From Bacteroidia bacterium (GTDB lineage: Bacteria > Bacteroidota > Bacteroidia > Flavobacteriales > Flavobacteriaceae): a stretch of 64,000 nucleotides of DNA. Under the pieces are notes generated by a model. The model searched no databases, was not told the DNA's origin, and saw nothing but the letters and a program-made list of their open reading frames with translations. Location of the stretch: positions 1-64,000 of the forward strand of contig JAUIBP010000010.1 of assembly GCA_030427735.1 (NCBI GenBank). The letters run 5' to 3'. A program made the translations under genes and the position numbers. Below are positions 36,622-45,699 of the stretch, one piece after another (the stretch's first letter is position 1; the number at the start of each line of letters is the position of its first letter).

Positions 36622-37494
36622 ATGAAATTGCATTTTTTAGATAGAACCGATTTGCAAAACAAATCTATTTCTGTTCATCATAATACCTATCCTAATTTTT
36701 TAAGGGTATGGCATTATCACGAACAGCTAGAATTAGTAGCTATTTTAAAAAGTAAGGGCACACGTTTTGTTGGCGACAGCATCGAGCAGTTTAACGAAGG
36801 GGAAGTTGTTTTAATAGGAAAAAATTTACCACACTTGTGGCTTAACGATAAATCCTATTTTAAAAACAATCCTAACCTAACTGCCGAAGCTGTCGCCATT
36901 CATTTTAAAGAAGAATTTATAGGCAACGCCTTTGCAACTGCACCAGAAATGAAGCACATAACGGCTCTATTCGACAAAGCAAAGCAAGGTTTAAAATTTA
37001 CAGGAAACACCTCTAAAATTATTGCAGACATTAAGGAGCTACAGCACCTTAACGATTTTGAACGCATTATAAAACTCATGCAAATTTTAAATACCTTATG
37101 GGTAGAGGTTGACTATGTAAAACTAGCATCGGCTGGATTTCTTAGCACTTTCAATCAGACAGAAAACCGCAGTCTAGACAAAGTGTATTCGTATATTTTC
37201 GATAATTTTAAAAAACCCATATCGCTTCAGGACATGGCAAAAGTTGCCCAAATGAACCCGGCTGCGTTTAGTCGTTATTTTAAAAAAGGAAGCCGCAAAC
37301 CCTTTTCCAGATATCTAAACGAAGTTCGCGTAGGTTATGCTTGCAAATTACTGTTAGAGGAAAAATATAACATTACCGATATTTGTTACGAATCTGGATT
37401 TCAGAACTTATCTAATTTCAACCGTCAATTTAAAGCCATTACCAGTTATTCGCCTTCAGACTATTTAAAGAAACATAGCAGCACCGTCAAATAA
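36622..37494 (+). CDS. AraC family transcriptional regulator
   Basis: The 290-residue protein has an N-terminal cupin-like sensor (about 15-110, VWHYHEQLELVAILKSKGTRFVGD ... IGKNLPHLW) and a C-terminal AraC double helix-turn-helix (about 190-286, SLQDMAKVAQMNPAAFSRYFKKG and ITDICYESGFQNLSNFNRQFK). It starts 19 nt after the GH5 gene, so it is encoded inside the degradation operon and probably senses a sugar to activate nearby genes. A dyad at 37556-37583, next to the promoter of the following SDR gene, is a possible target. Confidence 0.92.
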   Translation: MKLHFLDRTDLQNKSISVHHNTYPNFLRVWHYHEQLELVAILKSKGTRFVGDSIEQFNEGEVVLIGKNLPHLWLNDKSYFKNNPNLTAEAVAIHFKEEFIGNAFATAPEMKHITALFDKAKQGLKFTGNTSKIIADIKELQHLNDFERIIKLMQILNTLWVEVDYVKLASAGFLSTFNQTENRSLDKVYSYIFDNFKKPISLQDMAKVAQMNPAAFSRYFKKGSRKPFSRYLNEVRVGYACKLLLEEKYNITDICYESGFQNLSNFNRQFKAITSYSPSDYLKKHSSTVK

Positions 37495-37555
37495 TCTGCA
37501 TTTTTCAATTAAGAATTTATAAAAATACAGCTTTACAAGTCTATAAGTTTTCAAA

Positions 37556-37583
37556 TAGTTATTTTTGGGAAAACCAATAACTA
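37556..37583 (+). promoter_or_regulatory. Promoter element with overlapping dyad upstream of the SDR gene
   Basis: TATTTTTG at 37560-37567 fits TAnnTTTG, 37 nt before the SDR ATG. It is overlapped by a perfect inverted repeat, TAGTTATT (37556-37563) and AATAACTA (37576-37583). A regulator bound there would cover the -7 element and start site, so repression is more likely than activation. The AraC-type gene just upstream is the nearest candidate. Confidence 0.45.
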
Positions 37584-37604
37584 AAATAATATCATCTATA
37601 TATT

Positions 37605-38369
37605 ATGAAATTTGACTTATCACATAAAACAGCCATCGTTACAGGTGGCGCTAGCGGTATAGGCGCAGCTATAGCTACTACTTTCGCAAAGCAAGGAGCT
37701 TCGGTACATGTTTTCGATTTAAACACCAACAATGCAATCGATACCATAAAAACGAATTCCAAAATTACCTTACATAATTGCGATATTACAAATGAAGCTA
37801 AAGTTAAGACTTTAGTGGCTGAAATTAGTTCTGATGAACCTATTCATATTCTAATCAACAATGCTGGTATTGCCCATGTTGGTAATATCGAACAAACAGA
37901 AGGCGCAGACCTCGACAAACTATACCAAGTCAACATTAAAGGGGTTTTTAACTGCTCTAAAGCCATTATTCCCGTAATGAAACAGCAGCAAGAAGGCGTT
38001 ATTTTAAACATGGCCTCTATTGCCTCTAGTGTGGCCGTCGCCGACAGATTTGCCTATAGCATGACCAAGGGTGCGGTATTAACCATGACCTACTCTATCG
38101 CTAAAGATTATATAGACTCTGGCATTCGCTGCAACTGCGTATCGCCTGCACGGGTACACACCCCTTTTGTAGATGGTTTTATTAAAAAGAACTATCCAGG
38201 AAAAGAAGCAGAAATGTTTAATGCACTATCTAAAACCCAGCCCATCGGCCGTATGGGTAAACCAGAAGAAGTTGCCAATTTAGCACTGTATTTATGTTCG
38301 GATGAAGCAGCTTTTATTACCGGTACAGATTTCCCTATAGATGGCGGATTTATAAAATTAAATGGATAA
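37605..38369 (+). CDS. SDR family dehydrogenase, probable 2-keto-3-deoxy-L-fuconate dehydrogenase
   Basis: The 254-residue protein is a classical short-chain dehydrogenase: TGGASGIGAAIA (cofactor loop) near residue 14, NNAGIAHVG, the catalytic Ser in NMASIASS, Tyr and Lys in YSMTKGAV, and the C-terminal FPIDGGF. It is followed 20 nt later by an FAH-family hydrolase and then a GH95 fucosidase-type gene. In the non-phosphorylating L-fucose pathway an SDR oxidises 2-keto-3-deoxy-L-fuconate at C4 and an FAH-type enzyme cleaves the product. That assignment is from context; L-fucose or L-rhamnonate dehydrogenase roles are alternatives. Confidence 0.82.
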   Translation: MKFDLSHKTAIVTGGASGIGAAIATTFAKQGASVHVFDLNTNNAIDTIKTNSKITLHNCDITNEAKVKTLVAEISSDEPIHILINNAGIAHVGNIEQTEGADLDKLYQVNIKGVFNCSKAIIPVMKQQQEGVILNMASIASSVAVADRFAYSMTKGAVLTMTYSIAKDYIDSGIRCNCVSPARVHTPFVDGFIKKNYPGKEAEMFNALSKTQPIGRMGKPEEVANLALYLCSDEAAFITGTDFPIDGGFIKLNG

Positions 38370-38389
38370 CCAATAAAATATATCATATA

Positions 38390-39241
38390 ATGAAACTTAT
38401 TAGATTTGGCGCAGAAGGTCAAGAAAAACCAGGCTTACAATTACAAGATAAACGCATAGATGTATCGGCTTTTGGCGAAGATTATACCGAAGACTTTTTG
38501 GCTACAGATGGCTTAAACCGATTACAAAATTGGCTAACAGAACATCAAGACCAATGTCCTATAATTCCAGATACTATTCGATTGGGCGCCCCAATTAAAC
38601 GTCCGTCAAAACTGGTTTGTGTGGGACTTAATTATGCCATGCATGCCAAAGAAAGTGGTATGGAAGTTCCAAAGGAACCTGTGTTATTTTTTAAATCGAC
38701 TACGGCTATTGTTGGCCCAAACGACGACCTTATCATTCCTAAAAACAGTACAAAAACCGACTGGGAAGTAGAGCTTGCCATTGTTATAGGTAAAAAAGCG
38801 TCTTATGTTAGTAAAGCAGATGCTTTAGACTATGTTGCAGGGTACGTACTACACAACGATTATAGCGAACGTGAATTCCAAATAGAACGCGGCGGACAAT
38901 GGGTAAAAGGCAAAAGTTGTGACACCTTCGCTCCACTTGGCCCATTTATAGCCACTAAAGATGAAATACCAAATGCCAACAACCTTAATCTTTGGTTAAA
39001 AGTTAACGACGAAATGATGCAAAACAGCAGCACTTCCGATTTTGTTTTCGATATCGAAACTGTCGTAAGTTATATTAGCCAATACATGACGCTTTTACCT
39101 GGCGATATCATATCTACGGGAACACCATTTGGCGTTGGATTAGGTTTAAGTCCGCAGCGCTATCTTAAGCCAGGCGATGTTGTAGAATTAGGCATTGAAG
39201 GTCTTGGTTCATCCAAACAACATGTAAAGGCTTACCAATAA
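38390..39241 (+). CDS. FAH family hydrolase, probable 2,4-diketo-3-deoxy-L-fuconate hydrolase
   Basis: The 283-residue protein has the fumarylacetoacetase C-terminal fold. Visible features are KLVCVGLNYAMHAKESG, PVLFFKSTTAIVGPND, the metal-binding pattern TDWEVELAIVIGKK (Glu and Asp), HNDYSEREFQIERGGQWVKGKSCDTFAPLGP and GDIISTGTPFGVG. Members hydrolyse C-C bonds of diketo acids with Mg2+. With the SDR 20 nt upstream it fits the last step of oxidative deoxysugar breakdown, yielding pyruvate and L-lactate. The ldhA-like gene at 12883 is D-specific and unrelated in position. Confidence 0.85.
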   Translation: MKLIRFGAEGQEKPGLQLQDKRIDVSAFGEDYTEDFLATDGLNRLQNWLTEHQDQCPIIPDTIRLGAPIKRPSKLVCVGLNYAMHAKESGMEVPKEPVLFFKSTTAIVGPNDDLIIPKNSTKTDWEVELAIVIGKKASYVSKADALDYVAGYVLHNDYSEREFQIERGGQWVKGKSCDTFAPLGPFIATKDEIPNANNLNLWLKVNDEMMQNSSTSDFVFDIETVVSYISQYMTLLPGDIISTGTPFGVGLGLSPQRYLKPGDVVELGIEGLGSSKQHVKAYQ

Positions 39242-39282
39242 TTAAAAAGCATATCTTATAAATTTCAATATAAATAAATACC

Positions 39283-41625
39283 ATGTATAAAACGTTTTTG
39301 TGTGTTCCTTTAATTGTTCTAGGGCTTGTTTTTCAAATAAGTTCTGCGCAGCAAGATGCAACACTCTGGTACACCTCGCCAGCCGAAAATTGGGACAATG
39401 CGTTACCAGTAGGTAATGGTCGCTTAGGTGCGATGGTTTTTGGAAACCCAACCAAAGAGCGCATTCAATTAAACGAAGATTCCATGTGGCCAGGTGGTCC
39501 AGATTGGGGCAATGCTAAAGGAACACCACAAAACCTTGAACACATTAGAACGCTTATAAAACAAGGCGATGTACATTTAGCCGATAGTTTAATCGTGGAC
39601 TATTTTTCGTACCAATGGGTGACGCGTTCGCACCAAACCATGGGCGATTTATTTATAGATTTTGAATCTAAACCTATTTCAGATTACAAAAGAAGCTTAA
39701 ACTTAAACACCGCGGTAGTTAGCTCGACTTACAAGGTCGATGGGTATAACACCTCGCAAGAGGTATTTGCCTCAGCTGCCGACGATGTTTTGGTGGTAAA
39801 GATTGCAACCGAAAATCCAAATGGATTAAACTACACGTTAAGCCTTAGCAGACCTGAAGATCATGGTCACAAAACCGTTACAGTGTCTACCCCTACAGAT
39901 TCGCAAATTAAAATGTTGGGGGAAGTCACTCAATATGGCGGACAAGTACATTCCAAGCCTTTTCCGTTAGATTACGGTGTAAAGTTTGAAACGCTTTTAG
40001 ATGTTACCAACACTTCGGGTACAGTTACAAAAACAGCCAATGGCTTAAACCTTAAAAACGTAAAAGAAGCGGTACTTTACATAGTTTGTAACACCTCGTT
40101 TTATGGTAAAGATTATAGTTCTAAAAATCAGAACAGCTTAAACACACTGCACTCTAAATCGTATCAAGACATTTTAAAACATCACATTACAGATTATCAA
40201 AATTTGTATAACCGCACGGTTTTAAACCTTGGTCACGACGAATTCAACAACATACCTACAGACCAACGTTTAGCTAAGGTAAAAGAAGGAAAACAAGACA
40301 TAGACCTTGCCGAAAAGTTATTCAACTACGGCAGGTATTTATTAATTTCCAGTTCCAGGCCAAACACCAATCCAGCGAACTTGCAAGGCATCTGGAACGA
40401 ACATATTGAAGCGCCGTGGAATGCCGATTACCATTTAAACATCAACTTACAAATGAATTATTGGCTGGCTAATGTTACAAACCTTAGCGAATGCGAATTA
40501 CCCCTTTTCGATTTAGTTGATCGATTAATAGAACGTGGCAAACTATTAGCCAAAGAACAATACGGGTTATCTGGTACGGTTGCCCACCAAACCACCGACC
40601 TATGGGGAACACCTTGGATGCGTGCCTCTAAACCCTATTGGGGATCATGGATTCATGGAGGCGGATGGATTGCCCAACATTATTGGGAACACTATCGTTT
40701 TACCCAAGACACCACATTCTTACGCGAACGCGCCTACCCTGCCATTAAAGCATATGCCGAGTTTTACTCGGATTGGTTGACCTTAGACGAGCGTGATAAC
40801 ACCTTAGTATCTTATCCAGAAACATCGCCAGAAAACTCCTATTTAGCTCCAGATGGCACATCGGCTGCCTTATCGCGCGGTAATGCCATGGGGCATCAAA
40901 TTATTGCTGAAGTTTTTGACAATGTTCTAGCTTCCGCAGAAATTTTAAATATTGAAGACGACTTTATTTCAACAATTAAAACACAACGCAAACAATTACA
41001 CTCGGGCATTAAAATAGGACCAGATGGCCGTTTATTGGAATGGGATCGCCCTTATGAAGAACCCGAAAAAGGCCACCGACACATTTCGCATTTATACAGT
41101 TTACACCCAGGAGACGACATTACCGTTAACGATCCAGAACTGTTTGAAGCAGCAAAAAAAACCATTCAATACCGATTAGACCACGGTGGAGCTGGGCCAG
41201 GATGGAGCCGAGCATGGATAATAAACTTCTACGCCCGTTTATTAGATAAAACTGCTGTTGAAGAGAATATCGATTTATTCATACAGCGTTCTATTTTTGG
41301 AAATCTGTTGGACATACACCCGCCGTTTCAAATTGATGGTAATTTCGGATTCACCGCTGGTGTTGCCGAAGCCTTATTACAATCGCATGAAGGCTTTTTA
41401 CGCATTCTACCGACTTTACCAGATTCGTGGAAAACAGGATCTATAAAAGGTTTAAAAGCTAGAGGCAATATTACTGTAGACATTACTTGGAAAAACAACA
41501 AACTACAGAACCTTACCCTACTATCGCCTGTAAACAAAACCATAAGTGTAGTTTACGGCGCCAATACTACAACAGTAAATCTGGTAGCCAATACACCTGT
41601 TACACTTAACCAACACCTTAAATAG
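39283..41625 (+). CDS. Glycoside hydrolase family 95 alpha-L-fucosidase-like enzyme
   Basis: The 780-residue exported protein (signal ending ISSAQ at about residue 22) has the GH95 three-part layout: an N-terminal beta-sandwich beginning LWYTSPAENWDNALPVGNGRLGAMVFG, an (alpha/alpha)6 barrel with SSRPNTNPANLQGIWNEH and APWNADYHLNINLQMNYW (conserved Asn residues of the active site) and HISHLYSLHPG, and a C-terminal sandwich. GH95 enzymes cut alpha-1,2-linked L-fucose, or L-galactose, from galactosyl side chains by inversion. The neighbouring fucose-type catabolic pair supports fucose. It ends 24 nt before a terminator-like repeat. Confidence 0.93.
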   Translation: MYKTFLCVPLIVLGLVFQISSAQQDATLWYTSPAENWDNALPVGNGRLGAMVFGNPTKERIQLNEDSMWPGGPDWGNAKGTPQNLEHIRTLIKQGDVHLADSLIVDYFSYQWVTRSHQTMGDLFIDFESKPISDYKRSLNLNTAVVSSTYKVDGYNTSQEVFASAADDVLVVKIATENPNGLNYTLSLSRPEDHGHKTVTVSTPTDSQIKMLGEVTQYGGQVHSKPFPLDYGVKFETLLDVTNTSGTVTKTANGLNLKNVKEAVLYIVCNTSFYGKDYSSKNQNSLNTLHSKSYQDILKHHITDYQNLYNRTVLNLGHDEFNNIPTDQRLAKVKEGKQDIDLAEKLFNYGRYLLISSSRPNTNPANLQGIWNEHIEAPWNADYHLNINLQMNYWLANVTNLSECELPLFDLVDRLIERGKLLAKEQYGLSGTVAHQTTDLWGTPWMRASKPYWGSWIHGGGWIAQHYWEHYRFTQDTTFLRERAYPAIKAYAEFYSDWLTLDERDNTLVSYPETSPENSYLAPDGTSAALSRGNAMGHQIIAEVFDNVLASAEILNIEDDFISTIKTQRKQLHSGIKIGPDGRLLEWDRPYEEPEKGHRHISHLYSLHPGDDITVNDPELFEAAKKTIQYRLDHGGAGPGWSRAWIINFYARLLDKTAVEENIDLFIQRSIFGNLLDIHPPFQIDGNFGFTAGVAEALLQSHEGFLRILPTLPDSWKTGSIKGLKARGNITVDITWKNNKLQNLTLLSPVNKTISVVYGANTTTVNLVANTPVTLNQHLK

Positions 41626-41648
41626 TGAATTTGTATATATTCTAAAAC

Positions 41649-41787
41649 AAACAAAGCAGTCTAAAAAGTTATATTGTCCGTCATTCTGTGCTTGACACAG
41701 AATCTCATCTTATTTAAAATCAATAATTATGAGAATCTGAAATAAATTCAGATTGACGAAAGTTATACTTTTTAGACTGCTTTGTTT
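41649..41787. repeat. Terminator-nested palindromic repeat, copy A
   Basis: A perfect 21-bp inverted repeat (41649-41669 and 41767-41787) flanks an 80-bp core (41679-41758). The core begins CGTCATTCTGTG and ends CAGATTGACG, and contains the hairpins TTCTGTG/CACAGAA and AATCTGAA/TTCAGATT plus an imperfect larger dyad. It lies between the convergent GH95 and acetylesterase genes and should act as a two-way terminator. The outer arms are unique to this copy, while the core recurs at 46783-46863 (about 95% identical) and inverted at 63130-63231. Confidence 0.85.
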
Positions 41788-41813
41788 ATTAAAAATCATT
41801 ACTTCATTTTAAA

Positions 41814-43745
41814 TTATTCGTTAGAAAACGGACTCGCAGGTAAATCTTCGGTATTGTACAAGCTCGCATCGTCTGGATTGTCTGCCCAAGCGTAACGCAC
41901 ATACTTAGGTTGCTTAACATCTTTATTCCAAACAATTACTTTATCGCCTTCAATTTTAGCTTTCGCCCAAACAAATTGCTTATCGTCACCAGCTATGGCA
42001 AAGCCTTTAACATAACCGTATTTATCTTTGGTTTTAAGTCCGTTCCCAACATGTGTAAAACTAAGTTCCAAAGTATTACCCACTACGTTTGCTTGTTTAA
42101 ACACAGGGCCAGAATACTCTAACTGCTTACCGTATTGCAACACTTCGGCGCCTAAAGCCAAGCGATACCCTACATCTTGCTTATTTCTTGGGTGAATATC
42201 TTCGGCATCACCTATATCTATAATTACAGCTTGTGCGGTATTTGGCAAGCTTAAGGCTTTTGATTGGGATTCCCTTAAAACTGCCCAATTACTTGCAATA
42301 GGCTCTGGTTGCGCCTTCATAAAATTAGCCAGCTGCACCCATAAAAACGGAAAATCGCCTTGCTCCCATTCGGTACGCCATTGAGTGATCATGGTTTGGA
42401 ACAATTCTGCATAAGCAGTAGCATCGGCTTCACTATTAGCATTAGATTCGCCTTGATACCATATTACACCGGTAATAGGGAATTTTTGAATTGGCACGAT
42501 CATTTTATTGTACAGTAGCGTTCCTATTTGGTTTACCCCCATATACGGTTCGCGATAAGCGCCAATATTAAAAGCCCATGGCTGGGACAAATCTATTTTT
42601 TGCGAACTGGTTTTCAAGAATAAATCTTTAGCATCGCCATAAATTCCGCCGCCACCACCAGTGTCGTCTACTTTTACTACAATAACATTCGCTCCTGGCT
42701 TTAAAAACTGAGGTTCTACATTGTACACGCGTTTAGCTTCGTATTGCTGTATGGTTTCGCCTACCTTATTTTCGTTTACCCAAACCTCATCAGAGTCGTC
42801 TACCATGGCCAAACTTAAGGTCGCTGCATGTTGTGCTTCGGTTTCGGATAGTGTAATCGTTTTTCGATACCAGCCTACGCCATCAAGACCTTCAAAGCCT
42901 TGAGCTTCCCACAATTGAGTTGGAGCCATAGGAATCCATCCCGTTTCATCTAAATCTGTAGCCGCCCAAACTGGCTCTCCATTTACGGTACCTTGATCGG
43001 TTGTGCCAACCTTTGGGAAAGTCGCTTTCAACTTATTCTCTAAAGCCATAAAAGCTGCTTTATGTTCTTTTTGAGCTTCAGCAATATACGCTTCGGTATC
43101 TTTTATTTGTAATGATTCGGCGCTCATCCATGGTTCTATTCGGCTGCCACCCCAAGACGTATTTAATAAGCCGATGGTAACATCGTTATCGGTTCTTAAG
43201 TGCTTTGCAAAATAATATCCTACTGCTGTAAAATTAGCCATGGTCTCTGGCGAAGCGACTTGCCATTCGCCACCAGCTAAAGTAAGCTCTGGGCTATTGG
43301 CATAAGAATTAGGCACCTTAAAATGACGGATACGGCTATCGCTCGCATTAGCGATTTCGGCTAAAGCATTGTTACTATTTTCTACAACCCACTCCATATT
43401 CGATTGCCCCGAACATACCCAAACATCACCAAGCATGATATCGTTAAACTCTTGTTGTTCCTGTCCTGAGACAACAGAAAGCACATACGGGCCACCAGCT
43501 GTCATTTCAGGAAGCGTAATCATCCACTCACCTTTTCTATTGGTTTTAACTTGTTTTGTAGAGCCATTAAATGTTACCGATACTTTCGTGCCCTTTTTGT
43601 GCCACCCCCAAATGCGAATCTCTTGATTTCGTTGAATGACCATGTGATCGGAAAATAATTTAGACACCTGTAATTGGGCATGCAATTGCGAAGTTGTTGC
43701 TAAAATAAGACACCCCACAACCCATAGTTTTAAATGTAATTTCAT
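41814..43745 (-). CDS. CE20-like acetylesterase (sialate O-acetylesterase family)
   Basis: The 643-residue exported enzyme (signal ending LHAQ) is an SGNH-type esterase with the Ser nucleophile at Ser115 (CSGQSNMEW), LLNTSWGGSRIEPW, VIWYQGESNA, and the Asp-x-His pair in DIHPRNKQDVG. A jelly-roll module (about 270-400, GWYRKTITLSE ... GANVIVVKVDD) interrupts the catalytic domain. A split SGNH domain with inserted CBM-like module is the layout of xyloglucan acetylesterases of family CE20. No sialic acid genes are near, so removal of O-acetyl groups from plant or algal glycan is more likely than sialate deacetylation. Confidence 0.87.
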   Translation of the reverse strand: MKLHLKLWVVGCLILATTSQLHAQLQVSKLFSDHMVIQRNQEIRIWGWHKKGTKVSVTFNGSTKQVKTNRKGEWMITLPEMTAGGPYVLSVVSGQEQQEFNDIMLGDVWVCSGQSNMEWVVENSNNALAEIANASDSRIRHFKVPNSYANSPELTLAGGEWQVASPETMANFTAVGYYFAKHLRTDNDVTIGLLNTSWGGSRIEPWMSAESLQIKDTEAYIAEAQKEHKAAFMALENKLKATFPKVGTTDQGTVNGEPVWAATDLDETGWIPMAPTQLWEAQGFEGLDGVGWYRKTITLSETEAQHAATLSLAMVDDSDEVWVNENKVGETIQQYEAKRVYNVEPQFLKPGANVIVVKVDDTGGGGGIYGDAKDLFLKTSSQKIDLSQPWAFNIGAYREPYMGVNQIGTLLYNKMIVPIQKFPITGVIWYQGESNANSEADATAYAELFQTMITQWRTEWEQGDFPFLWVQLANFMKAQPEPIASNWAVLRESQSKALSLPNTAQAVIIDIGDAEDIHPRNKQDVGYRLALGAEVLQYGKQLEYSGPVFKQANVVGNTLELSFTHVGNGLKTKDKYGYVKGFAIAGDDKQFVWAKAKIEGDKVIVWNKDVKQPKYVRYAWADNPDDASLYNTEDLPASPFSNE

Positions 43746-43835
43746 TTTAAAATATTAGTTTGTTAAAAATTAAGTTGAAGACAACTAAAACGATGTATAA
43801 AAATATAAAAACCGATAGCCAAAACGGATGCTTAC

Positions 43836-43843
43836 CAAAAGTA
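43836..43843 (-). promoter_or_regulatory. -7 promoter element of the acetylesterase gene
   Basis: On the minus strand TACTTTTG matches TAnnTTTG, about 90 nt before the ATG at 43745. This implies an untranslated leader of roughly 80 nt. No TTG at the usual -33 distance is visible, so the call is tentative. Confidence 0.4.
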
Positions 43844-43919
43844 TTTAGTGTGTTTGATTAAATAGTATTACATTTTGCCAAACCACGCAAACCAAGTTAA
43901 ACTGGTTGATACGAATTAT

Positions 43920-44693
43920 CTATTTTATGGTTTTAATTATACGGAATCTAAAAACGATATCGTTGGTTCGGGTTAATTTATCGAGTTCTTCTTTCGAATA
44001 ATGATACGCCAGACTGCCCTCTATTTTAAATCCAGCGTTAAATTGATAGCCTAAACCAGGAGTTACCCTAATAACATCGTTAAACTCTGATGCTCTTACC
44101 AAATTAAAAAAACCTTCTACAGCAATAGGCACATAAAACCCTTCGTCTTCTCCAAACCACAACCCTTCTAAATTAATAACAGCTTTTACCTGATACCTTA
44201 AGCGCATACCAAAGACTTTGTTATCTGGATTTCCCGAAAAAACAAACCGTTCTTCCACCCTTACTGTCTGCCCCAAAACAATTCTATTGGTTAAATTAAA
44301 GCTCATGCTATAGCCCTGATACGGACGAATTTCGAACGAGCCATAATCATCTTTCTTGGTTAAAATAAAAAAGGCATTCCCAAACAATAATGTTTCTTTA
44401 TGCTTGAAACGTTTAAAAAATAATTTATCGTAATCCCTTTCAAAAGTACCTTTAAAAATAACACGATGCCAACTTTTAGGATTAATGGTACGATAACCAA
44501 AGTTACCACGAACCTTTTGGTGTGCGGCCAATTGCCAAGACGGATCGAAATCGAACCACAACTGACTTGTAAAATCGCTTTCAACATCATCACCAACTTC
44601 CTGTTGTGCCACGACGCCCCAACAACAGCACCATAAAAAACTCCACAGATAAATAGTTTTACTATGTAATAAATGGCTAAAGTTAAAAATCAT
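43920..44693 (-). CDS. DUF2490 outer-membrane protein
   Basis: The 257-residue protein has a signal peptide ending GVVAQ (about residue 29) and a regular alternation of amphipathic beta strands ending in RFRIIKTIK, like a small outer-membrane barrel. The strand pattern SDFTSQLWFDFDPSWQLAAHQKVRGNFGYRTI is typical of the DUF2490 family, which has no known function. It stands alone, upstream of (in its direction) the acetylesterase gene but separated from it by 174 nt. Confidence 0.78.
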   Translation of the reverse strand: MIFNFSHLLHSKTIYLWSFLWCCCWGVVAQQEVGDDVESDFTSQLWFDFDPSWQLAAHQKVRGNFGYRTINPKSWHRVIFKGTFERDYDKLFFKRFKHKETLLFGNAFFILTKKDDYGSFEIRPYQGYSMSFNLTNRIVLGQTVRVEERFVFSGNPDNKVFGMRLRYQVKAVINLEGLWFGEDEGFYVPIAVEGFFNLVRASEFNDVIRVTPGLGYQFNAGFKIEGSLAYHYSKEELDKLTRTNDIVFRFRIIKTIK

Positions 44694-44932
44694 GAGATTA
44701 ACGAGACATAAAGTTGGCTTAAGTATTTAAAATTATTCATTTTAAAAGTACTACACAATAGCTTTTATAAAATAACACTTGAGACTTTCTTATTTTAAAA
44801 GCTAAGTTATTCAACAAATTATATTAACTTTAAATCACATTTTTTGTAAGAGAAATTGACAATACTATCATTACTTTTACGAAATTAAACTGTTATTAAT
44901 TCAAAAATTAAAATTCAAAAACTATCAACTTT

Positions 44933-45667
44933 ATGAAAAAACATCTGATGTATTTCATTTTATGCATGATGCCCTATGTGTTTTTTGCTCAAAATGAATC
45001 TAGAAATGTTGATCTTGATGCCGTAGTTGTATTAGATCAAATGGGAGAAACTATTGGGGAGCTAACTTCGGTATCGTTTCATTTATCTGTAGCTAACGAC
45101 GAGCTAAACGCCGATCATAACATGGTAAAACGCTACAAAGAGCACGACGTTAAAATGGTAGGCCCAGATAAAATGCTTGTTAAATCGCACAGTATGGGTC
45201 GCAATAGAGGATATTGGTATAATGGCGACCACATTACTTACTACGCGTTCGATGAGAATAATTACATTACTATACCTGCACCAACTAATATTATTGAAAT
45301 GATCGATTTTATGAACGAGAAATTCGACATGGATTTTCCTGCGGCCGATTTCTTTTACCCATCGTTTACAGACGATGTTTTAGAAGCTTTTAATACCATT
45401 AGCTATAAAGGTGAAGTAGAATTGGGTGGGCAACCTTGCTATTTAATACATGCTGAAAACGACAGTAAACTGGTGCAATTATGGGTTACAGCAGATGCTT
45501 ATACATTACCTAAAAACTTTGTAATTACTTATAAAAAAGAAGGCAACAAACAGTACCAAGCTACTTTTAGCGACTGGGAGTTGAACCCTGAAATACCTGA
45601 GAATATTTTCGATTTTACACCACCTTATAACGCAAGGCTTATAAGTGTTTTACTAGCAAAATCTTAA
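44933..45667 (+). CDS. DUF2092-type exported protein
   Basis: The 244-residue protein has a signal peptide (ending VFFAQ, about residue 20). The body resembles the DUF2092/LolA-like beta fold seen in exported proteins that carry or sense lipids (SVSFHLSVANDE, DKMLVKSHSMGRNRGYWYNGDHITYYAFDENNY, GGQPCYLIHAEN, LWVTADAYTLPKNFVITYK). No catalytic motif is visible. It lies 32 nt before a DUF6515 gene, an arrangement I recognise as recurrent in Bacteroidota and other Gram-negative bacteria. Function unknown. Confidence 0.8.
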   Translation: MKKHLMYFILCMMPYVFFAQNESRNVDLDAVVVLDQMGETIGELTSVSFHLSVANDELNADHNMVKRYKEHDVKMVGPDKMLVKSHSMGRNRGYWYNGDHITYYAFDENNYITIPAPTNIIEMIDFMNEKFDMDFPAADFFYPSFTDDVLEAFNTISYKGEVELGGQPCYLIHAENDSKLVQLWVTADAYTLPKNFVITYKKEGNKQYQATFSDWELNPEIPENIFDFTPPYNARLISVLLAKS

Positions 45668-45699
45668 ATAACAATCTATCATTTTTAAAATATAGTCTT

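Noticed and set aside
39283-41625. Fucoidan utilisation as the role of the GH95 gene
   Set aside because: No sulfatase, GH29, GH107 or GH168-type gene lies in the locus, and the other enzymes are beta-glucan and galactoside types.
41679-41758. Palindromic core considered as a CRISPR repeat, tRNA-like gene or small ORF
   Set aside because: Copies are far apart and not arrayed, have no anticodon-arm layout, and no conserved reading frame.
41814-43745. Sialic acid catabolism suggested by the sialate O-acetylesterase family name
   Set aside because: No sialidase, nan genes or sialic acid transporter are present; the split domain layout and PUL context fit a glycan acetylesterase better.
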